A stretch of DNA of 64,000 nt from contig JAKUNG010000018.1 in assembly GCA_022452285.1 (NCBI GenBank), positions 33,221-97,220 on the forward strand, in the 5' to 3' direction. This DNA comes from Terriglobia bacterium (GTDB taxonomy: Bacteria; Acidobacteriota; Terriglobia; Versatilivoradales; Versatilivoraceae). This document shows, one piece after another, positions 63,809-64,000 of the stretch; positions within the stretch are counted from its first letter, which is position 1; each line of letters begins with the position of its first letter. The notes beneath the pieces were generated by a model that made no database searches, had not been told where the DNA came from, and worked only from the letters and a program-made list of their open reading frames with translations. Position numbers and translations under genes: made by a program.

Positions 63809-64000
63809 ATGTTTGACGAACTATTAGATTCTCAGGATACAGGCCACACAAAGAAAAAATCACTAACTCTGACTGTGTCAATTATCATTCATGCGGTTTT
63901 ACTTGTGTTTGCTATTATTCTTCCACTTCTTTTCCCTGATACCTTGTCGGGATCAATTCAACAATTAACTTTTTTGGTGGCACCCCCACCCCCTCCGCCA
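63809..64000 (+). CDS. TonB energy-transducer protein, N-terminal part (runs off the edge)
   Basis: The first 64 codons of a gene that continues beyond the window. After about 20 polar residues (DSQDTGHTKKKS) comes one transmembrane helix (VSIIIHAVLLVFAIILPLLF) and, at the edge, a proline run VAPPPPPPP that starts the periplasm-spanning region. The histidine in the helix (IIIHAV) is the conserved TonB position. The ATG follows GGGGAGG. It could power TonB-dependent receptors, including Oar-like barrels. Confidence 0.8.
   Translation, partial: MFDELLDSQDTGHTKKKSLTLTVSIIIHAVLLVFAIILPLLFPDTLSGSIQQLTFLVAPPPPPP

Overview
The window looks like a continuous piece of an AT-rich, Gram-negative bacterial chromosome. 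I favour a low-GC member of the Acidobacteriota or a near relative. The evidence is a secreted VWFA-related protein of the acidobacterial type next to an Oar-like TonB-dependent outer-membrane barrel, a large secreted PIG-L/amidotransferase-like protein, an AroDE fusion, LpxC (lipid A synthesis), HslUV and a YpdA-type reductase. This assignment is inference from gene content. I found no tRNA, rRNA, insertion sequence, prophage, CRISPR array or defence island. Base composition appears even throughout.

Layout. Positions 1-6500 read mostly leftward: khpA and rpsP (start of the rpsP-rimM-trmD type operon), a DUF948-like/YtxH membrane-protein pair, the VWFA/Oar-like pair, and a Nudix hydrolase. 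Positions 6600-13000 hold an F1Fo ATP synthase operon (b', b, delta, alpha, gamma, beta, epsilon, without subunits a and c), closed by a clear intrinsic terminator. Positions 13000-23160 carry homocitrate synthase, a LolA-like protein, hslVU, a fibronectin-type lipoprotein, and a three-part acyl-CoA carboxylase (pccB, biotin carboxylase, biotin carrier) with an unknown secreted protein inside it. serS and lpxC face the other way (23169-25495).

Positions 25700-32130 are a complete Fe-S assembly locus: an Rrf2/IscR-like regulator with three cysteines, then sufB, C, D, S, U and T, behind a strong promoter that overlaps an IscR-type operator. Positions 32280-43950 contain a nucleotide-sugar dehydrogenase, pgsA, an AMMECR1 protein, a block of amino-acid genes (aroDE, thrB, hisZ, hisG, hisD), a Gfo/Idh oxidoreductase, YpdA and a HupE/UreJ-like protein. 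Positions 44090-56660 read leftward: dapB-dapA-dapD-dacB-M24 peptidase (diaminopimelate and peptidoglycan), the PIG-L protein, an iron-type ABC transporter and a small orphan protein. Positions 56950-64000 read rightward: a small membrane protein, the methylmalonyl-CoA mutase catalytic chain, tgt-yajC-secD-secF, and the start of a TonB gene cut by the window edge.

How it fits together. The carboxylase plus the mutase make a propionyl-CoA to succinyl-CoA route, lacking only epimerase and the B12-binding chain here. Homocitrate synthase (alpha-aminoadipate lysine route) sits in the same genome as dapA/B/D, which is unusual. An iron-type ABC importer and the Suf system would supply and use iron. 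The most interesting items are the repeated CTAATTTAG operator core around the Suf regulator, the PIG-L gene that seems to need an ATT start to keep its signal peptide, the Oar-like barrel that lacks its plug, the coexistence of two lysine-pathway signatures, and the two-hairpin leader in front of homocitrate synthase. I saw no clearly new multi-gene system.
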